Part shown: positions 51,158 to 59,304 of the stretch, piece by piece
Layout of the letters: each line of letters opens with the position of its first letter
How positions within the stretch are numbered: position 1 is the stretch's first letter
Position numbers and translations under genes: made by a program
Notes under the pieces: generated by a model
What the model saw: the letters and a program-made list of their open reading frames with translations, nothing else
What the model was told of the DNA's origin: nothing
Database searches by the model: none
Source: a virus
DNA: 64,000 nt
Virus record (IMG/VR): IMGVR_UViG_3300020197_002601
Span: 37,869 to 101,868 of that record
Strand: one strand, 5' to 3'

Positions 51158-53349
51158 GCAATACTTTATTTCACAACAAACTTCATTCTACAAACCATCA
51201 TACTCTATCTACACCTGGATATCCTGATAGCGGTATTGATCCTATTGCAGGGGAATCATCTCCGTTTTTAGGAACATTTTACAATAGATTTACTTTTAAT
51301 AACACCACAATTGATACACACAGCTTTGATTGGAAATCTACTTATACTGCGCTTTGTGCTAATAGTGCTGTAAATGAATACAATAATTTTCCATATGTAA
51401 ATAATACGGTTGTTAGTTTAAGTGCCGGGTGGAGTAGGGGATATTCTTTTTACACAACTTACAAGCCTATATCTGCTAACTTAAACGAAATGTATAGTAT
51501 TGTAAATACTAATAGTGCAAACTGGCCGTATTTAGATTTAACATTAAGGCTTAAAACCCCTCAAGAAAATACTGGCCAGAAAAATTTTGCTTCAAAAAGC
51601 TGTCTTGCTCCTTCAATATTGTCTTCTACATTTAATCTAGATTTTATTTCAATCTTTGCCCCGGACGGTAAATTTCCTGTTACTGATTTAAACCGCGCGA
51701 CTTTTGTTAGAAACTCTTCCGGCACATTTACAGATGCTGCGGGGACTTTGTGGTATAGTGGCCCTCACGAGATGAGACTTGATCATAAATTAGATGCAGA
51801 AACAGGTAGCTGGATACCTCAGGGTCTACTTATAGAAGAAAGTCGTACTAATATAGTAGAACAGTCTAATGATATAATAGATGTTGCTTGGGAAAAGCGT
51901 AATGGAACCGGGCTTAGCTATTACTGGTGGCCAGATGGTCCTGTAGAATACATTGCCCCTGATTATGTTTCTTTTGCAGACAGGGTTAGTGCCCTTGGTA
52001 CCGGGGTTGATTCACTATATACCGCTGGTAACGGTATTGCTGGTGATAGATATGAACCTAGTTTTTACATTAAAAAGAATACTTTTACTGGTGACGGCTT
52101 ATTAATGTTAGAAAACCTTGAAGGTAGTACATATGGTCAATGGGTTGTAAATTTTACAAATCTTTCTCAATATAATTGGGAGAGAGTAACAAGAGATCAC
52201 CCCGCTGTTACAATTGTAAATGAGTTTGCAGTGGCGCCTACAGGAGATATTACCCTTTCGTTTTATCAATCAGGTGCAACTAATTTAGATTTTTACTTGT
52301 GGGGTGTGCAATTAGAAAAAGGAGAATTTCCTACTTCTTTTATGCCTACTGACGGGTCTCCCTATACCCGTGAAACTGAGTATTTTATGCTATCAGGAGA
52401 TATATTGAATAATGCTGAAGGTACTTTTTTAGTTGAAACAAAAACATTAGGATATTCTGCTGCCAATAGTATGACAGTATTTAGGTGCTTTGATTCCATA
52501 CGTACCAGGGAAATTGCTTTACGTTATAACCCAAACAATTTTACTGCAACCACATACGGTTTGATAAACGATAGCCCTCTACTAGGTTTTTTGCTAGAGT
52601 CTCCCCTTAATACAAAAACTTACAACAGAACATTTGGTGTTAGCTATGCCAGAAACAATGTATTGTTTGCAGATTCCGGGCGTATTGTAGGCACGGACGC
52701 TTCCTCGCTTGTAGTACAGGGATTAAGCACTATTTACATTGGAGTATCTTCAGAAAGCGGTGGAAACGCTTACAACGGTTATATAAGGCAAATAGGGTTT
52801 TTCCCACAACTTCTTTCACAGAACCAGCTCAAGCTACTAACCTTATCCGCTTTTAACTACAATCAATACGATAGAATTGAAACTTATGATTGGGCTCTAT
52901 CTTCCGATCAAGTCGCATTTATACCTCTTTCTACTACCAGCTTATTGGTTAATATTGCATCAAAATCTAATATGAAAAGAGGGGGGGAATACACATTAAT
53001 TACTAGCCAAGACTATTTAGGACAAAAAAGGCTTTTGTTTGATACTGATTATATTTTACCAGGTGACTTCGAGCCTTCAGATATCATTTCACTGTCAGCT
53101 TATAGTATTACCTCTATTAGATTTACAACAAACGGCAATAAATTGTTTGGTAAGCCAAGCAAATTTTATTATTCGTTAGAAGAACCATTTACATACTATG
53201 GAGGAGCAGGTATTAACTTATTTCCTAACCCTAGAGGTATGTTTGAAGGAGAAGTAATAGCCCCAGATGCAAGTGCCGGTCTAATAACATTTGGAAATGT
53301 GCCCTATTTTACCGGCACGGGCATAATTATTATATATGATGGTGTGTAG
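51154..53349 (+). CDS. Long tail fibre-like protein with carbohydrate-binding and LamG-like insert
   Basis: 731 aa. The N-terminus (LFHNKLHSTNHHTLSTPGYPDSGIDPIAG) and C-terminal module (NMKRGGEYTLITSQDYLGQKRLLF) are homologous to the 50402-51157 product. Between them are a jelly-roll module (about 226-409, ending LDFYLWGVQLEKGEFPTSFMPT) and a LamG-like module (about 415-565). This is best explained as the short fibre plus an inserted receptor-binding cassette. Ends TGTGIIIIYDGV. Confidence 0.7.
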   Translation: MSNTLFHNKLHSTNHHTLSTPGYPDSGIDPIAGESSPFLGTFYNRFTFNNTTIDTHSFDWKSTYTALCANSAVNEYNNFPYVNNTVVSLSAGWSRGYSFYTTYKPISANLNEMYSIVNTNSANWPYLDLTLRLKTPQENTGQKNFASKSCLAPSILSSTFNLDFISIFAPDGKFPVTDLNRATFVRNSSGTFTDAAGTLWYSGPHEMRLDHKLDAETGSWIPQGLLIEESRTNIVEQSNDIIDVAWEKRNGTGLSYYWWPDGPVEYIAPDYVSFADRVSALGTGVDSLYTAGNGIAGDRYEPSFYIKKNTFTGDGLLMLENLEGSTYGQWVVNFTNLSQYNWERVTRDHPAVTIVNEFAVAPTGDITLSFYQSGATNLDFYLWGVQLEKGEFPTSFMPTDGSPYTRETEYFMLSGDILNNAEGTFLVETKTLGYSAANSMTVFRCFDSIRTREIALRYNPNNFTATTYGLINDSPLLGFLLESPLNTKTYNRTFGVSYARNNVLFADSGRIVGTDASSLVVQGLSTIYIGVSSESGGNAYNGYIRQIGFFPQLLSQNQLKLLTLSAFNYNQYDRIETYDWALSSDQVAFIPLSTTSLLVNIASKSNMKRGGEYTLITSQDYLGQKRLLFDTDYILPGDFEPSDIISLSAYSITSIRFTTNGNKLFGKPSKFYYSLEEPFTYYGGAGINLFPNPRGMFEGEVIAPDASAGLITFGNVPYFTGTGIIIIYDGV

Positions 53350-54328
53350 TAATGTAGAGCCAGTAAGCTCTTTTTATAGTACTAATCTTCAATCTAAGAT
53401 TGAGAGTTATGAGCGCTTAGGTCAAAGAATTTGCCGAGCTCTAGGTGCACCTCTGATCAATTTAGAAGTGCATGCAGATCAATTAAATGAATTTATCGGT
53501 ATTGCGTGTGAAATGTTTACTAAGTTTGCCGGGTATACTCAAGAATATCTTATTTTTGATAGTAAATTATATGAGAAGGGTGCAGGGTTACGCTTAGATG
53601 TACTGTTTAGCTTGACAAAAGATTTTAATTTTCGCGCTAAAATTAAAAACGTATCCACAGACATCCAAGCATTATACAATTTAGGAAAAATGGTGATTGG
53701 TGACCCTGCAAATCCTTACATATTTCAGGTATTTAATGAAAATAATCCAGAAGAATTTCAGCTTTTAAACAGTTATGATTATTTAATAGGTGACTATCGA
53801 CATGTAATGGAAGTAACTGACTTTGAGGAAGGTAGCAGTAACGGTATAAACACACTGTTTACCATCGAACAAACTTTGGCCCAGCAAACATATTTTAGTT
53901 ATTCTCTTGGAAACTATGGATTCGATTTAGTTAGTTGGAATATTTTAAAGAATTGGCTTGATACCCGTGAAAAGGTACTAGCGTTAAAAAGAGATTTTAG
54001 GTTTGACAGCAGAACACAGTATATGCAATTGTTTCCGGAACCAAAAGACTCTGAATTTTACGGGGTAGTGACCACATATGTGGAGAGGCCTCTTATTGAT
54101 ATTATAAAAGAACCTTGGGTATATCAGTATGCACTTGCACTTACTAAGGTAGCCATCGGGTCTGTACGTGGAAAATACACAAACACACAAATGTTTGGAG
54201 GCGGATCTATCAATTACAACGATATGTTAAGCAGTGGTCGTGAGGAAAAAGCAGAACTTGAGAAAAAACTATACGAGCGCGCAGCTGGCTTTGGGGATGC
54301 TGCACCTCCAGAGTTCTTTGTTGGATGA
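53336..54328 (+). CDS. gp13: Neck protein, gp13-like
   Basis: 330 aa (T4 gp13 is 309). The N-terminal LGQRICRALGAPLINLEVHADQLNEFIGIACEMF is the gp13 signature, and the closing MFGGGSINYNDMLSSGREEKAELEKKL..GFGDAAPPEFFVG is the usual C-terminus in T4-like phages. It closes the head after packaging together with gp14. Overlaps the fibre gene by 14 nt; begins a head-completion cluster (gp13-gp4-gp21-gp22-gp23). Confidence 0.75.
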   Translation: MMVCSNVEPVSSFYSTNLQSKIESYERLGQRICRALGAPLINLEVHADQLNEFIGIACEMFTKFAGYTQEYLIFDSKLYEKGAGLRLDVLFSLTKDFNFRAKIKNVSTDIQALYNLGKMVIGDPANPYIFQVFNENNPEEFQLLNSYDYLIGDYRHVMEVTDFEEGSSNGINTLFTIEQTLAQQTYFSYSLGNYGFDLVSWNILKNWLDTREKVLALKRDFRFDSRTQYMQLFPEPKDSEFYGVVTTYVERPLIDIIKEPWVYQYALALTKVAIGSVRGKYTNTQMFGGGSINYNDMLSSGREEKAELEKKLYERAAGFGDAAPPEFFVG

Positions 54329-54780
54329 AGTTTACATCAAAAAACAATAAGTACGTTCAAGGTATCTTTAAACCCACACATACTGAAAAATATAAAGGGC
54401 ATGACCTACCAAGATACCTCAGTAGCTGGGAATTAAAGCTGTTCAGATGGTGTGATACCAATCCAAATGTACTAGAATGGGGGAGTGAGAGTATTATTAT
54501 ACCGTATGAAAACCCTATTGATCATAAAATTCACAGGTATGTTGTAGATGCTATTGTAAAGTTAAAGACAGCTGATGGTATAAAAAAGTTTTTGGTTGAA
54601 GTCAAACCTTTTAAACAGACAGTTCAACCAGAAAACACACCAGGTAAGCATCAAAAAACCCTTTTGTATGAACAATTAACCTTTATTCAAAACAAAGCCA
54701 AGTGGGAAGCGGCCAAAAAATGGTGTAAAGATAGAGGTTATGAATTTACAATATTAACTGAAAAAGAATTAAGAAAATAG
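54325..54780 (+). CDS. gp4: Head completion protein, gp4-like (nuclease-fold)
   Basis: 151 aa (T4 gp4 is about 150). SSWELKLFRWCDTNPNVLEWGSESIIIPYENPIDHKIHRYVVDAIVKLK...FLVEVKPFKQT is the gp4 family core, a TnsA/restriction-like fold with conserved E, D and ExK residues. It is needed to finish DNA-filled heads. Overlaps gp13 by 4 nt. Confidence 0.88.
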   Translation: MKFTSKNNKYVQGIFKPTHTEKYKGHDLPRYLSSWELKLFRWCDTNPNVLEWGSESIIIPYENPIDHKIHRYVVDAIVKLKTADGIKKFLVEVKPFKQTVQPENTPGKHQKTLLYEQLTFIQNKAKWEAAKKWCKDRGYEFTILTEKELRK

Positions 54781-54791
54781 GCAGAAAAACC

Positions 54792-54799
54792 AATAAATA
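54792..54799 (+). promoter_or_regulatory. Late-type promoter (AATAAATA) for gp21
   Basis: Late-box variant 5 nt before ATG 54805. Confidence 0.5.
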
Positions 54800-54804
54800 T
54801 TAAT

Positions 54805-55479
54805 ATGCCTTTAAGACTATTGGTAGAGACTCCTGCACCATACGATCAGTATGAATACGTAGTTGAGGAGAAAAACGGTAATCAACCTAGCACGATGTAT
54901 ATAAAAGGACCATACATGCAATGTGAAGAGGTAAACAAAAATAAGCGAGTGTATGATTCACATGAAATGGATACAGAGGTAAGAAGATACATCAGTGAAA
55001 TGGTTACCACCAATAGAAGTATGGGGGAATTAAATCACCCTACTGCTGCTGAGGTAAATCTAGAAAGAGCCTGTCACTTAGTAACAGAATTAAACCGTAA
55101 CGGTAATGTCTATTTTGGTAAATCAAAAGTTTTAACAACTCCTATGGGGCAAATTTTAAGAAGTCTTGTTAATGATGGTGTAAAAGTAGGAATGAGTTCC
55201 AGAGCCTTAGGCACATTGCAGGAAATGAGCAATGGGGTTAACAAGGTAAAGGATTTTCGACTTGTAGCTGTTGATTGTGTAGCTGATCCATCGTTTCCTA
55301 AAGCGTTTGTAAATGGTATTTTGGAGTCTAAGCAGTTTGTTGTCACACAAGATGGAAGGTTTGAAGAATATTATGATTCCTTTAGTGATAGCCTGAGAAA
55401 TTTACCTCGCCGTGAGATAGAGAACTACTTGAAGGAGCAAGTACTAGACTTTATTTCAAAAATTAGTAAAATTCTGTAA
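54805..55479 (+). CDS. gp21: Prohead protease (T4 gp21)
   Basis: 224 aa (T4 gp21 is 212). GELNHPTAAEVNLERACHLV gives the catalytic His (H78), and VGMSSRALG the catalytic Ser region (S131/S132); DFRLVAVDCVADPSFP follows as in the family. It degrades the scaffold and trims head proteins after I/L-x-E sites. Predicted targets in this genome include gp23 (INE|G) and several minus-strand late proteins. Late-type box 5 nt upstream. Confidence 0.93.
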   Translation: MPLRLLVETPAPYDQYEYVVEEKNGNQPSTMYIKGPYMQCEEVNKNKRVYDSHEMDTEVRRYISEMVTTNRSMGELNHPTAAEVNLERACHLVTELNRNGNVYFGKSKVLTTPMGQILRSLVNDGVKVGMSSRALGTLQEMSNGVNKVKDFRLVAVDCVADPSFPKAFVNGILESKQFVVTQDGRFEEYYDSFSDSLRNLPRREIENYLKEQVLDFISKISKIL

Positions 55480-55516
55480 AGTCGACAAAAAAAACAAGGA
55501 TTTTACACTCCTAGAG

Positions 55517-55524
55517 AATAAATA
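55517..55524 (+). promoter_or_regulatory. Late-type promoter (AATAAATA) for the gp67-like/gp22 genes
   Basis: Late-box variant 10 nt before ATG 55535. Confidence 0.45.
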
Positions 55525-55534
55525 CTTAATAGAC

Positions 55535-55678
55535 ATGAAAGAGCGTGTTGAAATAGTCAAGTTTCTAAAGCGTTTAAATGAAAAAAATTATGCTGAGGCC
55601 CATAAATATTTAAAGAAGATTATGGAAGCTAAAATTAAGCATAAAATTGCTGCTAACAAGAGCATAAAGGTTTTTTAA
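55535..55678 (+). CDS. Small prohead core protein, gp67-like (candidate)
   Basis: 47 aa, too short for the usual length cut-off: starts MKERVEIVKFLKRLNEKNY and ends at TAA 55676-55678. A single basic amphipathic helix with N-x-x-x-A-x-K-x-L-x-x-x-M-x-A spacing resembles the N-terminal half of T4 gp67, which occupies this region (between portal and scaffold genes). Acidic tail of T4 gp67 is absent. A late-type box precedes it and gp22 starts 1 nt after it. Confidence 0.6.
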   Translation: MKERVEIVKFLKRLNEKNYAEAHKYLKKIMEAKIKHKIAANKSIKVF

Positions 55679-55679
55679 T

Positions 55680-56552
55680 ATGAGCAACATCAAAACAGCC
55701 CTTAAAGATGCAACAAATAGCCTCCTCTCCGAGGAAGTTTTAAACGAAATTGAACAAGCATTTCACAAGAGTGTAGACGAAAAAGTTCAACTTCATGTTA
55801 CAAAAGCTCTTACAGAGCAAGATGAAGAATATGCTAAGAAATTAGAGCATCTTTTAGAAGCTATTGACGCCGATCATACATTAAAGCTACAAAAAGTAGT
55901 TGATGCTATTGACTCCAATCATGCTGAAAAATTAAAGTCCGTTGTTGAGAAGTATGCTAAGGTAATTAAAGAAGAAGCTGCTAAGTTTAAGGAAGAAACA
56001 GTAAACAACATTAGCACATACCTAGAAGCTTATCTTGATGAAACCGTACCTACAAATGATATCAAGGATGCAGTCAAAAATACCCGTGCACTTGAGATTC
56101 TAGGTCAAATTAGAAATATTTTGGGCGTTGATGCTGCCCTTGCGAAAGAATCAATTCGTGAAGCCGTCGTTGACGGAAAGAATCAAATTAATGAAGCTTC
56201 TAAGAAGCTTGAAGCCGTTATTAAAGAGCTAGCCGCTGCAAAGGCACAATTAGCCGCCCGCGAAGCTGAGTTGACTCTAGAGAAGAAAACAGCTGGTCTG
56301 CCTTCTCGTAAGCGTGATTACGTCAATAAGGTAATGAGTGGTAAAACCTCTCAATTTATTACCGAAAATATTGACTATGCTCTTAGTCTGTTTGATAAAA
56401 CAGAAAAAGAACGGCTTCAAAATATCAAGGAAGAGGCTGCTGGCGAGGTCGCCGCAACTCAAGTTGATCGCCCTGTTGTAGAAGAGAGCGTTCAACCTGC
56501 TGGGGAAGTACCTCAGATGAACCCTTACCTTGCTGAACTTTCCAAATACTAA
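55680..56552 (+). CDS. gp22: Prohead scaffold protein (T4 gp22)
   Basis: 290 aa (T4 gp22 is 269), highly charged and helical throughout, with long coiled-coil stretches (20-120 and 150-205) and an Ala/Glu-rich acidic end finishing NPYLAELSKY. This is the composition and gene position of the T4 assembly scaffold, removed by gp21 during maturation. Codon use begins to shift to the C-rich pattern of the capsid gene. Confidence 0.88.
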   Translation: MSNIKTALKDATNSLLSEEVLNEIEQAFHKSVDEKVQLHVTKALTEQDEEYAKKLEHLLEAIDADHTLKLQKVVDAIDSNHAEKLKSVVEKYAKVIKEEAAKFKEETVNNISTYLEAYLDETVPTNDIKDAVKNTRALEILGQIRNILGVDAALAKESIREAVVDGKNQINEASKKLEAVIKELAAAKAQLAAREAELTLEKKTAGLPSRKRDYVNKVMSGKTSQFITENIDYALSLFDKTEKERLQNIKEEAAGEVAATQVDRPVVEESVQPAGEVPQMNPYLAELSKY

Positions 56553-56582
56553 TTTTGGTTGAGGCTTAGGCCTGATTAATAT

Positions 56583-56615
56583 TGTAGATTTATCTACAGG
56601 TCGAATATAAAGGAG
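56583..56615 (+). promoter_or_regulatory. Structured leader and Shine-Dalgarno of the major capsid gene
   Basis: A perfect 6-bp stem-loop (56583-56588 with 56593-56598, loop TTTA) is followed by AAAGGAG (56609-56615), 11 nt before ATG 56627. A smaller GC hairpin lies just upstream near 56562-56573. Such stems can protect or process abundant phage mRNAs. Confidence 0.6.
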
Positions 56616-56626
56616 AACAAATTACT

Positions 56627-58102
56627 ATGAAATCAATAAGACCTACAACGGCTTATATTGATGAGTCTCGCGCTAAGGCGCTATTGGAAAAGTGGAAGCC
56701 AGTTCTGGATTACACATCCGATAACGTCAAGCCCATTGGTGATGATCACACTCGTTTGAACACAGCCATGCTCTTGGAAAACCAAGAAGCTTGGTGCATC
56801 AACGAGGGTAACGTCGCCGGTGGTGTAGGCTCGGTTTTCGGTGGTGCATATTCCCCCGCTGGTTTGGGTGGTCAAGGTGGTGCCTTTGGCAACGCTTCCC
56901 CCCAAGGCGATTGGTATGCAACTGGCGATGCCCGCTTGCCTAAGATCCTCATCCCTATGATTCGTAGAACGTTCCCCGAGCTAATCACCAATGAAATTGT
57001 AGGCGTACAGCCAATGGGTGGTCCAGTAGGACTAGCCTTTGCTCTACGCTACAAGTATCTCGCCAAGCAACTGGGTAATGACGGTGTTGACGGTACTCTC
57101 ACCGGTAACGGTGCTGATTCCGATCTCACCAATCCTCAAGCTCAAGCTGCTGGCAAGGAACTTGGTTACCAGTACCTCGATACCCGTTATACGGGTACAT
57201 CGAGTGCTAAGCTTTCTGGCGGCGATGGACTTGCTGCTTCCCTCTTTGACTTCAAAGGAGTCGATCAGGGTGTTGCACAAGTTCTCAAGAACTTTGAGCT
57301 GACGGGCAAAATCCCTCAGATCGAAGTTTCCTTTGAGAAAACAGCCGTAGAAGCCGGTACCCGTAGACTTGCTGCTCGCTGGTCGGTAGAACTCGAACAG
57401 GATCTTAAGAACATGAACGGTATCGATATCGATACTGAGCTCACAAACGCTATGTCGTATGAGCTACAGGCCGAAATCGACCGTGAAATGATTGTTCGTA
57501 TGATCCAGGTTTCGCTGAACGCCGGTCATGGCACAGGCTACTCTGTCTGGTCCCCCGCTTCCGCGGATGGTCGCTGGCTGGTAGAGCGCAATCGCGACTT
57601 CTATCAGAGGCTGATCATCGAGGCCAACAGAATTGCTGTTCGTAATCGTCGTGGTGCTGCCAACTTTATCGTTGCAACACCTCGCGTTTGCGCAATCCTC
57701 GAGATGCTTCCCGAGTTTCAATGGGTACCAGTCCAAGGCAATGTCAACACTCAACCTGTTGGCGTAGCTAAGGTTGGTAACCTAGGTGGTCGTTTCAACG
57801 TATACCGTGATACACGTACAGAAGCCCAATTTGAGGGCGGAATACGTAATGCGCGTGTAGAGTATGCCCTATTGGGCTACAAGGGACCAGAGTTTTATGA
57901 CACTGGTATCATCTACTGCCCATACATCCCGGTTATGGTACAACGTACAATTGGCCCCAATGACTTCAGCCCCCGTGTTGGTCTCTTGACCCGCTACGGT
58001 GTTGTTGACAACATCTTTGGCGCTAACCTGTACTACCACACCATTCTGTTGAGCGGTCTCGGAACAGCGTTCACGCCTGGCACACAGTCTGTGTACTTCT
58101 AA
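56627..58102 (+). CDS. gp23: Major capsid protein (T4 gp23)
   Basis: 491 aa. N-terminal propeptide with TAMLLENQEAWC, then the HK97-fold core: FPELITNEIVGVQPMGGPVGLAFALRYKY, GTRRLAARWSVELEQDLKNMNGIDIDTELTNAMSYELQAEIDREMI, and the C-terminal GPEFYDTGIIYCPYIPVMVQRTIGPNDFSPRVGLLTRYG. INE (58-60) before Gly61 matches gp21 specificity near the T4 cleavage site at residue 65. Codons are much richer in C and G than in the rest of the window, as expected of the most abundant protein. Followed by a strong terminator. Confidence 0.97.
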   Translation: MKSIRPTTAYIDESRAKALLEKWKPVLDYTSDNVKPIGDDHTRLNTAMLLENQEAWCINEGNVAGGVGSVFGGAYSPAGLGGQGGAFGNASPQGDWYATGDARLPKILIPMIRRTFPELITNEIVGVQPMGGPVGLAFALRYKYLAKQLGNDGVDGTLTGNGADSDLTNPQAQAAGKELGYQYLDTRYTGTSSAKLSGGDGLAASLFDFKGVDQGVAQVLKNFELTGKIPQIEVSFEKTAVEAGTRRLAARWSVELEQDLKNMNGIDIDTELTNAMSYELQAEIDREMIVRMIQVSLNAGHGTGYSVWSPASADGRWLVERNRDFYQRLIIEANRIAVRNRRGAANFIVATPRVCAILEMLPEFQWVPVQGNVNTQPVGVAKVGNLGGRFNVYRDTRTEAQFEGGIRNARVEYALLGYKGPEFYDTGIIYCPYIPVMVQRTIGPNDFSPRVGLLTRYGVVDNIFGANLYYHTILLSGLGTAFTPGTQSVYF

Positions 58103-58150
58103 TCCGAATCTCGGTAGACGAAAAAAAATTTCCAGTATGTCCTGGTTTAA

Positions 58151-58178
58151 AAGAGGCCCGAAAGGGCCTCTTTTTTTT
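58151..58178 (+). terminator. Intrinsic terminator after gp23
   Basis: 9-bp GC-rich perfect stem (58151-58159 with 58164-58172) closed by a GAAA tetraloop and followed by an uninterrupted T-run. Confidence 0.95.
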
Positions 58179-58251
58179 ATTTCCAATAATTATATTAAAC
58201 ATAAAAATAAATGTTGATTATGCGTTTTTACAAATTAGTATATATATCATA

Positions 58252-59034
58252 GTGAAAGAAATATATTTTATCAATGGCATGCCTCGTTCAGGAAGTACGT
58301 TGCTTTGCAATATTTTAGCACAAAACCCTGATTTTCATGTTACCCCCACTAGTGGGTTAAGTGAATTAGTACGGGGTGTTCATCAATTCTGGAAACAAAA
58401 CCCGGTTATTAAAGCATCGGAAACTTCCGAAAAGCAGTTACAGATTATTAAAGATCTATTTCAGAGTTACCATTCTGATACAGACAGGCCTATAGTATTT
58501 AATAAAAGCAGAGGGTGGAGTACTTTGATTGAATTAATAGAGAATGCCTTTGGTTATCCTATTAAAATTTTAACCACCACCCGCAAAATTACCTGTATTC
58601 TTTCTTCTTTGGAAAAACTATACCGTAAAGAAATTAAACTCATCAACAGTCCTATGGAAACGGGGCCAAATTTAGGCACGTTAGAAGGTCGTATTAACAC
58701 CTGGACCAGTCAAGAGGGATTGGTGGGCGGTACATTTAATACCATCCGAGATGCGGTCATGAGAGGGCACCGGGATAAATTTTATTTTGTAGATTTTGAT
58801 GAATTGACTCAAACTCCCAAACGTATCATACAAGGAATATACAAATTTTTAGATAAAAATTATTATGAACATAATTTTAACAATATACAACAATACACAA
58901 AAGAAAATGATGCCGAACACGGGTTTACTGATCTTCATACTATCCGTCCAGAAATAAAGCCTGTAAAAGATGATAGTAAAGAAATATTAGGTCACTTACA
59001 CGATCAGTTTGCAAATTTCCACTTTAATTTTTGA
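58252..59034 (+). CDS. Sulfotransferase (PAPS-dependent)
   Basis: 260 aa. NGMPRSGSTLLCN (PRSGSTLL at 11-18) is the 5'-phosphosulfate-binding loop of PAPS sulfotransferases; KSRGWSTLIELI, KILTTTRKITCILSSLEKLYRK and VDFDELTQTPKRIIQGIYKFL complete the fold, with the last resembling the 3'-phosphate site and following helix. It would add sulfate to a glycan, lipid or protein. GTG start 58252; a weak TATATA lies 7 nt upstream and no ribosome site is seen. First gene of an accessory cassette behind the capsid terminator. Confidence 0.85.
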   Translation: MKEIYFINGMPRSGSTLLCNILAQNPDFHVTPTSGLSELVRGVHQFWKQNPVIKASETSEKQLQIIKDLFQSYHSDTDRPIVFNKSRGWSTLIELIENAFGYPIKILTTTRKITCILSSLEKLYRKEIKLINSPMETGPNLGTLEGRINTWTSQEGLVGGTFNTIRDAVMRGHRDKFYFVDFDELTQTPKRIIQGIYKFLDKNYYEHNFNNIQQYTKENDAEHGFTDLHTIRPEIKPVKDDSKEILGHLHDQFANFHFNF

Positions 59035-59055
59035 TTAAAGATAGTATATATTATT

Positions 59056-59304
59056 ATGAGTAAAAGAACTAAAGTAGAAGTATTATTTGACAGTGTTTAT
59101 GCTATAAATCAAGCTTTGCAAAAAGAGGATAATCTTGGTAGAAGGGTTCTTCAAGCAAACGTAGATCATATTAAACAGTGCTTAGAGAAAGAAGAGTATA
59201 CCAGTGTGTTGACTGAAGAGCAAACAACCACTCTTAATACTGCAGTTTCTAGTGCCAAAGACAGGATTAACTCCCTCCCTGCACCAGAAAAAGATGATGT
59301 ATAG
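59056..59304 (+). CDS. Small helical protein, unknown
   Basis: 82 aa, mostly helical (SVYAINQALQKEDNLGRRVLQANVDHIKQCLEK). Starts 21 nt after the sulfotransferase in an AT-rich gap with TATATA 5 nt upstream of the ATG. Overlaps the next gene by 8 nt. No family recognised. Short helical proteins of this kind are common in T4-like phages. Confidence 0.55.
   Translation: MSKRTKVEVLFDSVYAINQALQKEDNLGRRVLQANVDHIKQCLEKEEYTSVLTEEQTTTLNTAVSSAKDRINSLPAPEKDDV

Noticed and set aside
59252-59296. Longer start for the GT9 gene
   Set aside because: The extra residues do not belong to the GT9 fold, and the frame lies inside the preceding gene.
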